Positions 53,198-64,000 of a stretch of 64,000 bases of DNA are shown here, piece after piece. Every line of letters starts with the position of its first letter. Positions within the stretch are counted from its first letter, which is position 1. Position numbers and translations under genes: made by a program. The DNA is from Mesorhizobium sp. M1E.F.Ca.ET.045.02.1.1 (GTDB lineage: Bacteria; Pseudomonadota; Alphaproteobacteria; Rhizobiales; Rhizobiaceae): NCBI RefSeq assembly GCF_003952485.1, contig NZ_CP034447.1, positions 6,772,501 through 6,836,500 of the forward strand. Direction: 5' to 3'. The notes below the pieces were generated by a model, which did not search any database, was not told the origin of the DNA, and saw nothing but the letters and a program-made list of their open reading frames with translations.

Positions 53198-54643
53198 TCA
53201 GGCAGCCCTTTTCGAAAGCAGCAAGCGATAGAGTTCGATATATTTCTCGGCGCTCTTGTCCCAGGAGACATCGGCCTTCATGCCCTGGCGCTGGATCGAT
53301 GCCCAGGCGGCGGGCCTGGCATGAACCTCTACCAACTGGCGAATGGCATGCAGCAGCGCGCCGCCATTGTTCGGGGCGAACTGGAAGCCGGTGGCGACGC
53401 CCGCCGAAAGCGCCGCCTCATTGGCATCGATGATGGTGTCGGCAAGGCCCCCGGTGCGGGCGACGACCGGCACGCAGCCATAGCGCAGACCGTAGAGCTG
53501 GGTCAGCCCGCAGGGCTCGAAACGCGACGGGATGACGATGGCATCGCAGCCGCCCTGCATGATGTGGGAGAGGCCTTCATCATAGCCGACAACGACGCCG
53601 ACGCGGCCGCGATGGCGGGCGGCGGCGGCAAGCAGCGAGCCCTCGAGGCCGGCATCGCCCGAGCCCAGCACCGCCAGCCGGGCGCCGCGCTGAACGACGC
53701 CGTCGACGACCGCGGCCAGGATATCCATGCCCTTCTGCCAGGTCAGCCGGCTGATGACGCAGACAATCGGGCTGTCGTCGCTCTCAAGGTTGAAGCGATC
53801 CTCGACGGCCTTGCGGTTGAGGCCGCGGGCCTCAAGCGTATCGGCCGAGTAGTTGGCCACTAGATGCTTGTCGGTCGCCGGGTTCCAGATATCGACATCG
53901 ATGCCGTTGACGATGCCGTGGAGGTCGACGGCGCGCATGTTGATCAGGCCGTCGAGGCCCATGCCGAATTCCGGCGAGCGGATCTCCTGCGCGTAGGTCG
54001 GGCTCACCGTGGTGATCGCCCAGGCGGCCTGCAGGCCGGCCTTGAGATAGCCGACGCCGCCATAGTATTCGACGCCGTCGAGCTGCATCGCCACGCCTGG
54101 CAGGCCGAGCTCGCCGAAGATGCCGGCGCCGAACTGGCCCTGGAAGGCAAGGTTGTGCACGGTGATCAGCGACGGCACGCCGACGGCCTTGCCGTAGCGC
54201 ATATAGGCGAGCGTCATCGCCGACTGCCAGTCATGGGCGTGCACGATGTCGGGCTGGTAGCCGGAGATCGCGCCGCCGGCGATGTCGCCGCCGACCTGGC
54301 TCAGCGCCGCGAAGCGCCGCCAGTTGTCGGACCAGTCGGCACCCGAGGAGTTGCCGTAGGGTCCGCCCACGCGGTCGAAGAGATGCGGCGCATCGAGCAC
54401 GAAAAGGTCGAGCTCGCCGATCTTCACGGCATGGACCGAAGCCTTGCCGCCCTGCAGCAGCGGATACTGGTAAACGGCCTTCTTTTTCTTGAAGGCCTCC
54501 ATCACCACCGGATAGCCGGGAACCAGCGTGCGCATCGCCACGCCCTTGCCGGCGAGCGCGATCGGCAGCGCGCCGGTCACGTCGGCAAGCCCGCCGGTCT
54601 TGATCAGCGGGAAGATTTCGGGCGTGACCGACAGAACCTGCAT
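53198..54643 (-). CDS. glgA: Glycogen synthase GlgA
   Basis: A 481-residue GT5 ADP-glucose glycogen synthase. N-terminal KTGGLADV is the ADP-glucose-binding motif, and the C-terminal Rossmann domain contains [30 protein letters not shown] and RTGGLADTI. The ATG at 54643 begins [13 protein letters not shown], the family start; a GTG at 54652 is also in frame. It elongates glycogen from ADP-glucose made by GlgC, encoded 67 bp upstream. Confidence 0.95.
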   Translation of the reverse strand: MQVLSVTPEIFPLIKTGGLADVTGALPIALAGKGVAMRTLVPGYPVVMEAFKKKKAVYQYPLLQGGKASVHAVKIGELDLFVLDAPHLFDRVGGPYGNSSGADWSDNWRRFAALSQVGGDIAGGAISGYQPDIVHAHDWQSAMTLAYMRYGKAVGVPSLITVHNLAFQGQFGAGIFGELGLPGVAMQLDGVEYYGGVGYLKAGLQAAWAITTVSPTYAQEIRSPEFGMGLDGLINMRAVDLHGIVNGIDVDIWNPATDKHLVANYSADTLEARGLNRKAVEDRFNLESDDSPIVCVISRLTWQKGMDILAAVVDGVVQRGARLAVLGSGDAGLEGSLLAAAARHRGRVGVVVGYDEGLSHIMQGGCDAIVIPSRFEPCGLTQLYGLRYGCVPVVARTGGLADTIIDANEAALSAGVATGFQFAPNNGGALLHAIRQLVEVHARPAAWASIQRQGMKADVSWDKSAEKYIELYRLLLSKRAA

Positions 54644-54665
54644 GCGCCTCACATTCCGACGTTAA

Positions 54666-54732
54666 AGTGACAGCTTGCTGATCAAATTGACAGCTTGTTG
54701 ATCGACCTTGTCAGGTCGACAACTTGTTGATC
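54666..54732 (-). repeat. Three near-copies of the glgC 3' end
   Basis: The last glgC codons (GATCAACAAGTTGTCGAC, 54715-54732) are followed by two close copies on the minus strand: GATCAACAAGCTGTCAAT (54686-54703) and GATCAGCAAGCTGTCACT (54666-54683). TCGACC/GGTCGA around the stop adds a 6-bp hairpin. It looks like local duplication of the gene's tail in the glgC-glgA spacer. Confidence 0.65.
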
Positions 54733-55976
54733 ATGTCCTGGGTGATCAGGCAGATGCCCTTTTCCGAAACGCGGAAGCGCTTGGCGTCGAGTGCCGGGTC
54801 CTCGCCCACTACCAGTCCCTCCGGAATGTGGACGCCGTGGTCGATGACGACGCGCGTGAGACGCGCTTTGCGGCCGACCTGGACGTCGGGCAGCATTACC
54901 ACTTCCTCGAGCTTCGAATAGGAATTGATGCGCGCGCCGGTGAAGATCAGGCTGCGGCGCAGCGATGCGCCGGAGACGATGCAGTCGCCGGACACCAGCG
55001 AGGATATCGCCTCGCCGCGGCGGCCGTCCTCGTCATGCACGAATTTTGCCGGCGGCTTCAATTCGGCATACGTCCAGATCGGCCAGTCGCGGTCGTAGAG
55101 GTCGAGCTCTGGGGTGACGTCGGTGAGGTCGATATTGGCTTCCCAATAGGCGTCCACCGTTCCGACGTCGCGCCAGTAAGGCTCGGCCTCATGCGAGGAG
55201 CGCACGCAGGACTTGGCGAAGCGGTGGGCGATCGCCTTACCGTGCTGGACGATATAGGGGATGATGTCCTTGCCGAAGTCGCGGCTGGAGCCGGGTTCGG
55301 CGGCGTCGCGGCGCAACTGCTCCATCAGGAACTTGGTCTTGAAGACGTAGATACCCATCGATGCCAGGGCGAACTCCGGCTTGTCGGGGATGCCGGGCGG
55401 ATCGGCGGGCTTTTCGACGAAAGCGATGATGTTGTCCTTGGCGTCGACATGCATGACGCCGAAACCGGTCGCTTCCATGCGCGGCACTTCGAGACAGCCG
55501 ACGGTGACATCGGCGCCGGCGTCGACATGCTGGCGCAGCATCAGCTCGTAATCCATCTTGTAGATGTGGTCGCCGGCAAGGATGACCATGTATTCGGGGC
55601 CGTAGGCCTCGATGATGTCGATGTTCTGGTAAACGGCGTCGGCCGTGCCTTCATACCATTGGGTTTCGGACACGCGCTGCGAGGCGGGCAGGATGTCGAA
55701 GCTCTCGTTTCGCTCCGGCCGCAGGAAGTTCCAGCCGCGCTGCAGATGGCGGATCAGCGAATGCGCCTTGTACTGGGTGGCGACGCCGAGACGGCGGATG
55801 CCCGAGTTGAGGGCATTGGACAGCGCGAAATCGATGATGCGCGTCTTGCCGCCGAAATAGACCGCGGGCTTGGCGCGCCGGTCGGTCAGTTCCTTGAGGC
55901 GGCTGCCGCGGCCGCCGGCAAGCACATAGGCCATGGCATCGCGCGCCAGCGGCTGGGTTCTCTTGATCTCTGCCAT
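54711..55976 (-). CDS. glgC: Glucose-1-phosphate adenylyltransferase GlgC
   Basis: A 421-residue ADP-glucose pyrophosphorylase. Nucleotide-binding [12 protein letters not shown], the substrate loop [17 protein letters not shown], the glucose-1-phosphate site FVEKP and a C-terminal left-handed beta-helix regulatory domain ([19 protein letters not shown]) are present. GGGAGGG sits seven bases before the ATG at 55976. It performs the committed, allosterically controlled step of glycogen synthesis. Its stop is followed by partial repeats of its own 3' end. Confidence 0.95.
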   Translation of the reverse strand: MAEIKRTQPLARDAMAYVLAGGRGSRLKELTDRRAKPAVYFGGKTRIIDFALSNALNSGIRRLGVATQYKAHSLIRHLQRGWNFLRPERNESFDILPASQRVSETQWYEGTADAVYQNIDIIEAYGPEYMVILAGDHIYKMDYELMLRQHVDAGADVTVGCLEVPRMEATGFGVMHVDAKDNIIAFVEKPADPPGIPDKPEFALASMGIYVFKTKFLMEQLRRDAAEPGSSRDFGKDIIPYIVQHGKAIAHRFAKSCVRSSHEAEPYWRDVGTVDAYWEANIDLTDVTPELDLYDRDWPIWTYAELKPPAKFVHDEDGRRGEAISSLVSGDCIVSGASLRRSLIFTGARINSYSKLEEVVMLPDVQVGRKARLTRVVIDHGVHIPEGLVVGEDPALDAKRFRVSEKGICLITQDMINKLST

Positions 55977-56037
55977 TGTTACCCTCCCAAGTAAGCTGCA
56001 CGGAACATTGCTGGAGCAACATGAGATATCATCTGCT

Positions 56038-58251
56038 TCAGTCCGCGACGAATTCCAGCATGATCGTCGAGAGCGGCGGCAACAGCATCGTCGCCGACGT
56101 GCCACCCCCTTCCCCGCTGGCTGCGACCCTGCCGCCATTGCCCATGCCGGAGCCGCCATAAACGGCTGCGTCAGTGTTCATGATCTCGCGCCACTCGCCC
56201 GCCTTCGGCAGCGGCACGCGATAGTTCTCGCGCGGCACCGGCGTGAAATTGGAGATGACAGCGATCGGGTTGCCGTCCGGCGCGCTGCGCAGCCAGGCAA
56301 AGACCGAATTGTCGCGATCATCGACGATCAGCCAGGAGAAGCCTTCCGGCTCGCAGTCGCGCGCATGCAGCGCCGGGCGCGAGCGGTAGAGGTAGTTCAG
56401 GTCCCGCACCACCTGCCAGACGCCGCGATGCGGAGCATAGTCGAGCAGGTTCCAGTCGAGCGCGCGCGCCTCGCTCCACTCGCGGCGCTGGGCGAACTCC
56501 TGCCCCATGAACAGAAGCTTCTTGCCGGGATAGCCCCACATGAAGGCGTAGTAGGCGCGCAGCGTGGCGAATTTCTGCCAGTCGTCGCCGGCCATCTTGT
56601 GAAGCAGCGTGCCCTTGCCGTGCACGACCTCGTCATGGGAGAGCGGCAGCACGAAATTTTCCGAGAAAGCGTAGGTCAGGCCGAAGGTGATGTCGTTGTG
56701 ATGGTGCTTGCGGAAGATGGGCTCCTTGGAGAGATACTCCAGCGTGTCGTGCATGAAGCCCATGTTCCACTTGAAACCGAAGCCGAGCCCGCCCTCATGC
56801 ACGGGGCGCGAAACTTTCGGCCATGAGGTCGATTCCTCGGCGATCGTCATCACGCCGGGATGATGGCCGTAAAGCTCCTTGTTCATCTTTTGCAGGAAGC
56901 TGACGGCCTGCAGGTTCTCGCGCCCGCCCTTCTCGTTGGGGATCCACTCGCCCGCCTTGCGCGAATAGTCGAGGTAGAGCATCGAGGCGACGGCGTCGAC
57001 GCGCAGGCCGTCGACATGGTATTTTTCGGCCCAGAACAGCGCATTGTTGACGAGGAACGACACCACCTCGCGGCGGCCGAAATTGTAGATCGCGGTGTTC
57101 CAGTCGGGATGGAAGCCCTGGCGCGGATCGGCATGCTCGTAGAGCGCGGTGCCGTCGAATTGAACCAGCCCGTGCTCGTCGACCGGGAAATGTGCCGGCA
57201 CCCAGTCGAGGATCACGCCGACGCCGGCGCGGTGGGCGCCGTCGACGAAGCGGGCAAAGCCGTCGGGATCACCGAAGCGGGCAGTCGGCGCATAGAGCCC
57301 GGTCGTCTGGTAGCCCCAGGACGGGTCATAAGGATGCTCGGAGACAGGCAGGAACTCGATATGGGTGAAGCCGGCGTCCACCACATAAGGGATCAGCCGC
57401 GCGGCGAGTTCGTCCCAGGTGAGGAACGTGCCGTCGTCGCGACGCTGCCAAGAGCCTGCATGGACCTCGTAGATCGAGATCGCCTCACGTCTCGGATCGA
57501 CGTCTTGCCAGAATTTGTGGTGCGCTTCGTCGCCCCATTGATGCGCCATCGGCGGCGCCGTCACCGACGCAGTCGCCGGACGCATCTCGGATTCGAAGGC
57601 GAAGGGATCGGCCTTGAGCGGCAGTCTGACGCCGTCGGGGCCGATGATCTCGAACTTGTAGGGCTGGCCGGCGCGGAGATCGGGAATGAACAGCTCCCAG
57701 ATGCCGGTGTCCTTGCGGTCGCGCATGGTGTGCCGGCGGCCGTCCCAGTCGTTGAAGGCGCCAACCACCGAGACGCGCCTGGCATTCGGCGCCCAAACGG
57801 CGAAATGCACGCCGGTCGCGCCCTCATGCTCGATGATATGGGCGCCGAGCTTGTCGAAGAGCCTCAGGTGCGAGCCCTCGGCCATGTAGTAATCGTCCAT
57901 CGGTCCCAGCACCGGGCCGAAGGAATAGGGGTCGGTCAGCCACCAGTCGCCGCCGGCATTTCTCGCGTGATAGCGCAGCGGCTGACGCTTGCGGATCGAA
58001 AGCCTGCCCTCGAAGAAGCCGGCATCGTTGCTGCGTATGAGTTGCCCGACTTCCTTGCCGGTCAGCGTATAGGCGGTGACGAATTCGGCGTTGGGCACAA
58101 AGCAGCGGGCGACGAAACCCTTGTCGGCCTCATGCACGCCCAGAACCGCAAAAGGATCGCCATGCGTTCCGGCGACAATCGCCGCGACATCGCCGGCTTG
58201 CGCCAGTCCGTCCGGCCCGCTTGTCGCAGCGGTCGCGCGCGGCTTCCTCAT
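56038..58251 (-). CDS. glgB: 1,4-alpha-glucan branching enzyme GlgB
   Basis: A 737-residue GH13_9 enzyme with two N-terminal CBM48-like domains ([31 protein letters not shown]) and a catalytic barrel. It has [15 protein letters not shown] (nucleophile), IAEEST (acid/base) and [12 protein letters not shown]. The ATG at 58251 begins MRKPRA, with GGGGAGGG upstream. The frame is open to 58395, but that stretch is the palindromic repeat DNA and is rejected. It introduces alpha-1,6 branches into glycogen. A glycine-rich insert near residue 715 is unusual but minor. Confidence 0.94.
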   Translation of the reverse strand: MRKPRATAATSGPDGLAQAGDVAAIVAGTHGDPFAVLGVHEADKGFVARCFVPNAEFVTAYTLTGKEVGQLIRSNDAGFFEGRLSIRKRQPLRYHARNAGGDWWLTDPYSFGPVLGPMDDYYMAEGSHLRLFDKLGAHIIEHEGATGVHFAVWAPNARRVSVVGAFNDWDGRRHTMRDRKDTGIWELFIPDLRAGQPYKFEIIGPDGVRLPLKADPFAFESEMRPATASVTAPPMAHQWGDEAHHKFWQDVDPRREAISIYEVHAGSWQRRDDGTFLTWDELAARLIPYVVDAGFTHIEFLPVSEHPYDPSWGYQTTGLYAPTARFGDPDGFARFVDGAHRAGVGVILDWVPAHFPVDEHGLVQFDGTALYEHADPRQGFHPDWNTAIYNFGRREVVSFLVNNALFWAEKYHVDGLRVDAVASMLYLDYSRKAGEWIPNEKGGRENLQAVSFLQKMNKELYGHHPGVMTIAEESTSWPKVSRPVHEGGLGFGFKWNMGFMHDTLEYLSKEPIFRKHHHNDITFGLTYAFSENFVLPLSHDEVVHGKGTLLHKMAGDDWQKFATLRAYYAFMWGYPGKKLLFMGQEFAQRREWSEARALDWNLLDYAPHRGVWQVVRDLNYLYRSRPALHARDCEPEGFSWLIVDDRDNSVFAWLRSAPDGNPIAVISNFTPVPRENYRVPLPKAGEWREIMNTDAAVYGGSGMGNGGRVAASGEGGGTSATMLLPPLSTIMLEFVAD

Positions 58252-58285
58252 CAGGCGGTCGCCCTCCCCGGGCACCTTTTGTTTT

Positions 58286-58400
58286 GGTGCATGCCGTGAT
58301 CCCAAAAGCGTTGTGCACTTTTGGGCGGCATGCACCAGTCTTTGTTTTGGCGCATGCCGTGATCCCAAAAGCGCTGTGCACTTTTTGGGCGGCATGCACC
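58286..58400. repeat. Tandem pair of palindromic intergenic repeats between glgP and glgB
   Basis: Two copies, 63 bp apart (58286-58336 and 58349-58400). Each is a hairpin with outer arms GG(T/C)GCATGCC / GGCATGCACC and inner arms CCCAAAAG / CTTTTGGG around a short GC loop. They differ at only a few bases. Such GCATGCCGTGATCCCAAAA elements are frequent in Mesorhizobium genomes. In the glgP-glgB mRNA they would form two consecutive stem-loops. Confidence 0.85.
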
Positions 58401-58435
58401 GGGGGCCACATCGTTCGTGACCTTATGCAATCACA

Positions 58436-60898
58436 TCAGACAGGTACGTTCCAGATTTCTTTCGCATATTGGCGGATGGTTCGATCGGACGAGAACCAGC
58501 CGACGCGGGCGACGTTGCGGATGGCGCGCGCGTACCAGTCGGGACTGTTGCGCCACACGGCGTCGACCTCGCGCTGGCAGGCTGCATAGGAATCGAAATC
58601 GGCCGCAACCATGAACCAGTCGCCCTGATAGAGGCCATTCATGAGATCGCGGTAGCGGTTGGGATCGTCGGGCGAGAAGACGCCGGACGAGATCGCCGAC
58701 ACCGCCTGCGACAGCTCCGGCGAAGCCTCGATCACGCCACGCGGATCGTAGCCGTTGGCGCGCCGGTCGGCGACCTCGGCGGTGGTGAGGCCGAAGATGA
58801 AAATGTTGTCGTCGCCGACATGCTCCTTGATCTCGACATTGGCGCCGTCGAGCGTGCCTATGGTCAGCGCGCCGTTCAGCGCGAACTTCATGTTGCCGGT
58901 GCCGGAGGCCTCCATGCCGGCGGTCGATATCTGCTCGGAAAGATCGGCGGCCGGCATCATCACCTCGGCCAGGCTGACATTGTAGTTCGGCATGAACACC
59001 ATTTTCAGCAGGCCGCGCACCGAGGGATCGCCGTTGATGACCCTGGCGACGTCGTTGGCCAGTTTGATGATCAGCTTGGCGTTGTGGTAGCTGGGCGCCG
59101 CCTTGCCGCCGAAGAATTTCACCCGCGGCATCCACTCCCGCTCCGGATGCGAGCGGATCTGGTCGTAAAGCGCGATCGCCTCCAGGATGTTGAGAAGCTG
59201 ACGCTTGTATTCGTGGATGCGCTTGACCTGGATGTCGAACAGCGCCGACGGATCGAGCCTGATGCCCAGCCGGTCGGCGACGAGGTTCGCGAGCCTCGCC
59301 TTGTTCTGCCGCTTCACGGCGGCGAACTTCTCGCGGAAGGCGGCATCGTCGGCGAGAGGATCGAGATCCTTGATCGCCTCGATGTCGTCCATGAAACGGT
59401 CGCCGATCGCCTCGCGCGCAAGCGCGGTCAGGCCGGGATTGCACTGGATCAGCCAGCGCCGCGGCGTGATGCCGTTGGTCTTGTTGTTGATGCGGTCCGG
59501 GTAGAGCTTGTGGAGATCGGCGAACACCGTCTCCTTCATCAGCTCGGTGTGGAGGGCAGAGACGCCGTTGATCGAATGCGAGCCGACGAAGGCGAGATTG
59601 CCCATGCGCACCCGGCGGTCGCCGTTTTCCTGGATCAGCGAGATGCGGGCGATCTGCTCGCCCGAGAACTGGCTGGTGGCGCGAGCCTCGAGCAGCACCT
59701 GCGCGTTGATGGCGTAGACGATCTGCATATGGCGCGGCAGCAGGCGCTCGAAGAGCGGCACCGGCCAGCTTTCCAGCGCCTCCGGCAGCAGCGTGTGGTT
59801 GGTGTAGGCGAAGGTGCGCTTGGTGACGTCCCAGGCAAGGTCGAAGTCCACGCCATGGACGTCCATCAGAAGCCGCATCAGCTCCGCCACGGCAATCGCC
59901 GGATGGGTATCATTCAAATGGATCGCGGCCTTGTCGGGTAGCGATTTTAGGTCGCCATACTGGCTGAGATGCCGCTGGATGATGTCCTGCAGCGAGGCTG
60001 TCGAGAAGAAATACTCCTGTCTCAGCCTGAGCTCTTGGCCGGCCTTGTGGGAATCGGCGGGATAGAGCACGCGCGACAGCGCGTCGGCCTTGTTGCTTTC
60101 GGCGAGCGCACCGATGTGGTCGCCGGCGTTGAACTTGTCGAGCAGGATGGGGTCGATCGGCATGCCCGACCACAGGCGCAGCGTGTTGACGCGCCTGGCA
60201 CGCCAGCCGGCGACCGGTGTGTCATAGGCGACGGCCAGCACATGCTCGGTCGGCTTCCAGACATGGCGCTCCAGCCGGCCGTCCTTGGAAGTGATCGATT
60301 CCACCGAACCGCCGAAGCCGACCTCGAAGGAGCGCTCGCGCCGCTCGAACTCCCATGGATTGCCGTGGTCGAGCCAGGTTTCCGGCAATTCGACCTGCCA
60401 GCCGTCGTGGATCTCCTGGCGGAACATGCCGTTGGCGTAGCGGATGCCGTAGCCGTGCGCCGGGATATCGACGGTCGCCATGCTTTCCATGAAGCAGGCG
60501 GCGAGCCGGCCGAGGCCGCCATTGCCGAGCGCAGCATCCGGCTCGAGCCCGGCGATGAGGTCGAGGTCGACGCCAAGCGAGGCGAGCGCCTCGCGCATGT
60601 TCTCCATCAGGTCGAGATTGGAGAAGGCGTCGCGCATCAGGCGCCCGATCAGGAATTCGAGCGAGAGGTAATAAACGCGCTTTTCCTGCTGGTCGTAGGC
60701 TTCCTTGGTCGCCTGGATCCAGTGATCGACGATGCGGTCGCGCACGACCTTGATCGAGGCGGTGAGCCAGTCATGGGGCGTGGCAACCGTGGTGTCCTTG
60801 CCGAGCCGGTATTTGAGCGACATCAAGACTTCTTCGGCGAGCGTCTTGGGGTCGGGATGGTCGAGAGCGGGAGCTTCGATCGTCATGGCGGGTGTCAT
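58436..60898 (-). CDS. glgP: Glycogen phosphorylase GlgP
   Basis: An 820-residue GT35 enzyme releasing glucose-1-phosphate from glycogen. Conserved YYLSLEFLIGR, DAALGNGGLGRLAACFMES, HLNDTHPAIAVAELMR, NGITPRRWL and the pyridoxal-phosphate lysine region EASGTGNMKFALNGALTIG are all present. The ATG at 60898 begins MTPAMTIEAP. It is first of the glg cluster, 145 bp after frcA on the same strand, with a palindromic operator candidate in that gap. The gene set implies that synthesis and breakdown of glycogen are expressed together. Confidence 0.95.
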   Translation of the reverse strand: MTPAMTIEAPALDHPDPKTLAEEVLMSLKYRLGKDTTVATPHDWLTASIKVVRDRIVDHWIQATKEAYDQQEKRVYYLSLEFLIGRLMRDAFSNLDLMENMREALASLGVDLDLIAGLEPDAALGNGGLGRLAACFMESMATVDIPAHGYGIRYANGMFRQEIHDGWQVELPETWLDHGNPWEFERRERSFEVGFGGSVESITSKDGRLERHVWKPTEHVLAVAYDTPVAGWRARRVNTLRLWSGMPIDPILLDKFNAGDHIGALAESNKADALSRVLYPADSHKAGQELRLRQEYFFSTASLQDIIQRHLSQYGDLKSLPDKAAIHLNDTHPAIAVAELMRLLMDVHGVDFDLAWDVTKRTFAYTNHTLLPEALESWPVPLFERLLPRHMQIVYAINAQVLLEARATSQFSGEQIARISLIQENGDRRVRMGNLAFVGSHSINGVSALHTELMKETVFADLHKLYPDRINNKTNGITPRRWLIQCNPGLTALAREAIGDRFMDDIEAIKDLDPLADDAAFREKFAAVKRQNKARLANLVADRLGIRLDPSALFDIQVKRIHEYKRQLLNILEAIALYDQIRSHPEREWMPRVKFFGGKAAPSYHNAKLIIKLANDVARVINGDPSVRGLLKMVFMPNYNVSLAEVMMPAADLSEQISTAGMEASGTGNMKFALNGALTIGTLDGANVEIKEHVGDDNIFIFGLTTAEVADRRANGYDPRGVIEASPELSQAVSAISSGVFSPDDPNRYRDLMNGLYQGDWFMVAADFDSYAACQREVDAVWRNSPDWYARAIRNVARVGWFSSDRTIRQYAKEIWNVPV

Positions 60899-60978
60899 GC
60901 TGCCTCTCGTTCGGTTGGCCTGATCATACCGGCTTTCACCGCTTCTCCTACCCCACTTTGCCGCGCTGCAGCATACGT

Positions 60979-60990
60979 TAAATCGATTTA
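60979..60990. promoter_or_regulatory. LacI-type operator candidate upstream of glgP
   Basis: TAAATCGATTTA is a perfect 12-bp palindrome 81 bp before the glgP start. A central CG in an AT-rich palindrome is the usual form of LacI-family sites in sugar-utilisation regulons. A TATGAT, plausible as a -10, lies closer to the gene on the minus strand. The regulator is not in the window. Confidence 0.5.
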
Positions 60991-61043
60991 GGCAGTGATG
61001 TCCATCTGGCGCCTCTGCGGCTATTTACCGTGGTGCGTGGAGA

Positions 61044-61826
<783 letters not shown>

Positions 61827-61828
61827 GG

Positions 61829-62893
61829 TTACACCGAAACCTTTCTGATCCACTGGTCGATCGCGACGGCGCCGATGATCAGGACACCGGTGAGCAGCAC
61901 CTTCCATTGCGGATCGGCACCGAGCATGTTGAGACCCATCGAGACGACACCGACGATCATGGCACCGAACAGCGTGCCGAGGATCGAGCCGCGGCCGCCG
62001 AAGAGCGAGATGCCGCCGATCACCGTCGCGGTGATCGCCTGCAGATTGTAGTCGGTGACGGCGGCGGACGGCGAAATCGAACCGTTGCGGCCGATCGAGA
62101 CCCAGGCCGCGAAGGCGGCGATCAGGCCGGCAAGCGTATAGACGGCCATCAGCACCTTCTTGGTCTGGATGCCGGAGAGCTTGGCCGCTTCCGGATCGTC
62201 GCCGACGGCATAGACGTGGCGACCCCAGGCGGTGTGGTTGAGCACGTACCAGAGCAGCATCACCAGCAGGACCATCGCGATGACGCCGGCCGTCAGCACG
62301 GCGGAACCGACCCTGAAGCTCAGGGCGAAGAAGTGCAGCAGCGGCGCCTGGGCATCGACGTCGGCGTCGCGGATCGTCTCATTGGCCGAATAGATGAAAT
62401 TCGTCGCCATGACGATATTCCAGGTGCCGAGCGTGACGATGAAGGGCGGCAGCTTCATGTAGGCGACCAGCAGACCGTTGAGCAGGCCACAGGCGCTGCC
62501 GGCGGCAAGCCCAACGATCACCGCGAGAAGGGTCGGCATCCCGTAAGTGAGAGCGCAGTTGCCCATGATCACGGCCGAAATCACCATGATGACGCCAATC
62601 GAGAGATCGATGCCGGCGGTCAGGATGACCAATGTCTGGGCAGCGCCCAGAATACCGACGATGGCGATCTGCTGCAGGATCAGCGTCAGCGTGTAGGACG
62701 AAAAGAAACGTCCGCCGATCGCGATACCGAAAATGATGATTGACAGCACCAGCACGATCAGCGGGACCGCCGCCGGCGTGGAATGCAAAAAATGCTGGGC
62801 GCGCTTGACGAACGACTTGCCGTGCTCCTCGAAGGCTGCGACGCTGCTGTCGCTGCCGGTGAGCACCTTTTCGAATTCCTGCATCTGAGACAT
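61829..62893 (-). CDS. frcC: Sugar ABC transporter permease FrcC
   Basis: A 354-residue CUT2-family permease with about ten membrane helices. Conserved GAAQTLVILTAGIDLSIGVIM, PPFIVTLGTWNI, GDDPEAAKLSGI and the last-loop GRNGSISPSAAVTDYNLQAI, GGISLFGGRGS are typical of RbsC/FrcC. The N-terminal 40 residues form an extra cytoplasmic segment, as in FrcC. It lies between frcB and frcA. Confidence 0.93.
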   Translation of the reverse strand: MSQMQEFEKVLTGSDSSVAAFEEHGKSFVKRAQHFLHSTPAAVPLIVLVLSIIIFGIAIGGRFFSSYTLTLILQQIAIVGILGAAQTLVILTAGIDLSIGVIMVISAVIMGNCALTYGMPTLLAVIVGLAAGSACGLLNGLLVAYMKLPPFIVTLGTWNIVMATNFIYSANETIRDADVDAQAPLLHFFALSFRVGSAVLTAGVIAMVLLVMLLWYVLNHTAWGRHVYAVGDDPEAAKLSGIQTKKVLMAVYTLAGLIAAFAAWVSIGRNGSISPSAAVTDYNLQAITATVIGGISLFGGRGSILGTLFGAMIVGVVSMGLNMLGADPQWKVLLTGVLIIGAVAIDQWIRKVSV

Positions 62894-63003
62894 GTGACCT
62901 CCCGTCTGCGCGGAGCTTGCTCATTGCTCCACGCGCCGTTCACGCATTCCGGTCTATTGCCGGGATTATCAGCGCTTACGAAAGCGCATCGTCCACCCGA
63001 TGG

Positions 63004-63025
63004 GGCCGGGGATCAAGCCCCGGCC
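63004..63025 (-). terminator. Hairpin between frcB and frcC
   Basis: GGCCGGGG (63004-63011) pairs with CCCCGGCC (63018-63025) around a 6-base loop, 30 bp after the frcB stop. There is no U-tract, so as in the oppA-oppB gap it is more likely a stability or partial-termination element that favours the binding protein. Confidence 0.5.
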
Positions 63026-63054
63026 GCAAGGTTTATGCGCCTGTCAGGCCGGCA

Positions 63055-64000
63055 TCAGCCCCAGCACTTGGCCAGGCCTTCCTTGGTGTCGATGGACTTC
63101 ACGCCGTTGGCCGGCTTGTCCGTCACGAGATTGACGCCGGTGTCGAAGAAGTTCTTGCCTTCGGTCGGCTTCGGCTTGGTGCCGTCCTTGGCATAGGCGG
63201 CGATCGCCTCGATGCCGAGCGCCGCCATCTGCAGCGGATATTGCTGCGAGGTGGCGCCGATCACGCCTTCGGTCACCGACTTCACGCCGGGGCAGCCGCC
63301 ATCGACCGAGACGATCAGCACCTGCTTTTCGAGACCGACGGCCTTGAGTGCCTGGTAGGCGCCGACAGCGGCGGGCTCGTTGATGGTGTGGATGACGTTG
63401 ATGGTGTTGTCCTTCTGCAGAAGGTTCTCCATCGCCTTGCGGCCGCCTTCCTCGTTGCCGTTGGTGACATCATGACCGACGATGCGCGGATCGTCCTCGT
63501 CGCCGATCTTGTTCGGGTCCTTCACGTCGATGCCGTAGCCCATCATGAAGCCCTGGTCGCGCAGTACGTCGACGGTCGGCTGCGAGGGGGTGAGGTCGAG
63601 GAAGCCGATCTTGGCGTCCTTGGCCTTGTCGCCGAGCGTGGCGGCGGCCCAGGCGCCGATCAGCTTGCCGGCCTCCAGATTGTCGGTGGCGAAGGTCGCG
63701 TCGGCGGCGTCGATCGGGTCGAGCGGCGTGTCGAGCGCGATCACCAGCAGGCCGGCGTCGCGCGCCTTCTTGACCGTCGGCACGATACCCTTGGTGTCGG
63801 AAGCGGTGATCAGGATGCCCTTGGCGCCGTCGGCGATGCAGCTTTCGATCGCCGCGACCTGGCTCTCGCTGTCGCCGTCGATCTTGCCGGCATAGGTCTT
63901 AAGATCGACGCCGAGTTCCTTGGCCTTGGCTGTCGCGCCCTCCTTCATCTTGACGAAGAAGGGGTTGGTGTCGGTCTTGGTGATAAGGCAGGCGCCGACG
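63055..64000 (-). CDS. frcB: Periplasmic fructose/sugar-binding protein FrcB (5' end outside window)
   Basis: The visible 315 codons lack the signal peptide and begin [20 protein letters not shown] at the right edge. The sequence closely follows Sinorhizobium Frc[82 protein letters not shown] and C-terminal KCWG. It is a periplasmic-binding type 1 fold and delivers fructose, mannose or ribose to FrcC/FrcA. An internal ATG at 63948 is not the start. Confidence 0.94.
   Translation of the reverse strand, partial: VGACLITKTDTNPFFVKMKEGATAKAKELGVDLKTYAGKIDGDSESQVAAIESCIADGAKGILITASDTKGIVPTVKKARDAGLLVIALDTPLDPIDAADATFATDNLEAGKLIGAWAAATLGDKAKDAKIGFLDLTPSQPTVDVLRDQGFMMGYGIDVKDPNKIGDEDDPRIVGHDVTNGNEEGGRKAMENLLQKDNTINVIHTINEPAAVGAYQALKAVGLEKQVLIVSVDGGCPGVKSVTEGVIGATSQQYPLQMAALGIEAIAAYAKDGTKPKPTEGKNFFDTGVNLVTDKPANGVKSIDTKEGLAKCWG

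Noticed and set aside
58252..58395. N-terminal extension of GlgB through the palindromic repeats
   Set aside because: The extra 48 residues are a translated repeat (two copies of a HAPKQ-containing peptide); family length and the SD support the ATG at 58251.

Overview
The window comes from a Rhizobiales genome, most likely Mesorhizobium. The evidence is a high-GC alphaproteobacterial gene set, the glgP-glgB-glgC-glgA-pgm-glgX order, FrcBCA, rhizobial intergenic palindromes, and an integrative and conjugative element (ICE) with relatives of the ICEMlSymR7A factors FseA, QseM, RdfS and RlxS. No nod, nif or CRISPR loci are present. Layout. (1) 1-10.8 kb: a partial XRE regulator, a LysR regulator, and a complete mating-pair-formation operon on the minus strand (trbB-C-D-E-J-K-L-F-G-I plus a DUF2274 gene). 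(2) 11.0-13.75 kb: a hipBA toxin-antitoxin operon behind four evenly spaced palindromic operators, then a small exported protein, a decayed parD and a short integrase remnant. (3) 13.9-21.7 kb: a six-gene plus-strand operon encoding a carrier protein, an acyl-CoA dehydrogenase-like flavoprotein, a class II aaRS-like amino acid:[carrier protein] ligase, a DUF1839 protein, a GH2 beta-mannosidase-like protein and a double alpha/beta-hydrolase with altered nucleophile elbows. It looks like an uncharacterised aminoacyl-thioester pathway. (4) 21.87-37.7 kb: the DNA-processing half of an ICE. It starts at a 3' fragment of tRNA-Pro (att site) with its integrase, followed by ArdC, a Toprim protein, DUF2493, a Phd-type toxin-antitoxin pair, DUF736, a QseM-like antiactivator, an FseA-like activator split by a +1 frameshift, an RdfS-like excisionase, DUF2840, TraF, a lytic transglycosylase, the relaxase RlxS, the coupling protein TraG and a CopG protein. 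(5) 38-64 kb: chromosomal metabolism. It holds a lipoprotein, an oligopeptide ABC transporter (OppA-B-C-DF), a TadE/TadG pair, GH13 alpha-glucosidase and glycogen genes interrupted by an IS481-family element, and the frcBCA sugar transporter running off the right edge. How it fits together. The relaxase/coupling-protein module and the trb pore module are normally adjacent (traG-copG-trbB). Here they lie 26 kb apart in opposite orientations, with the carrier-protein operon between them. Each half carries its own toxin-antitoxin pair, and only one intact integrase is visible. This resembles the split (tripartite) ICEs known from Mesorhizobium, or an inversion of an ancestral single element. Transfer control is probably centred on FseA/QseM, whose genes share a palindromic site placed about 92 bp before each start codon. 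The right-hand genes form a carbohydrate storage and uptake block with several intergenic hairpins likely to tune expression.
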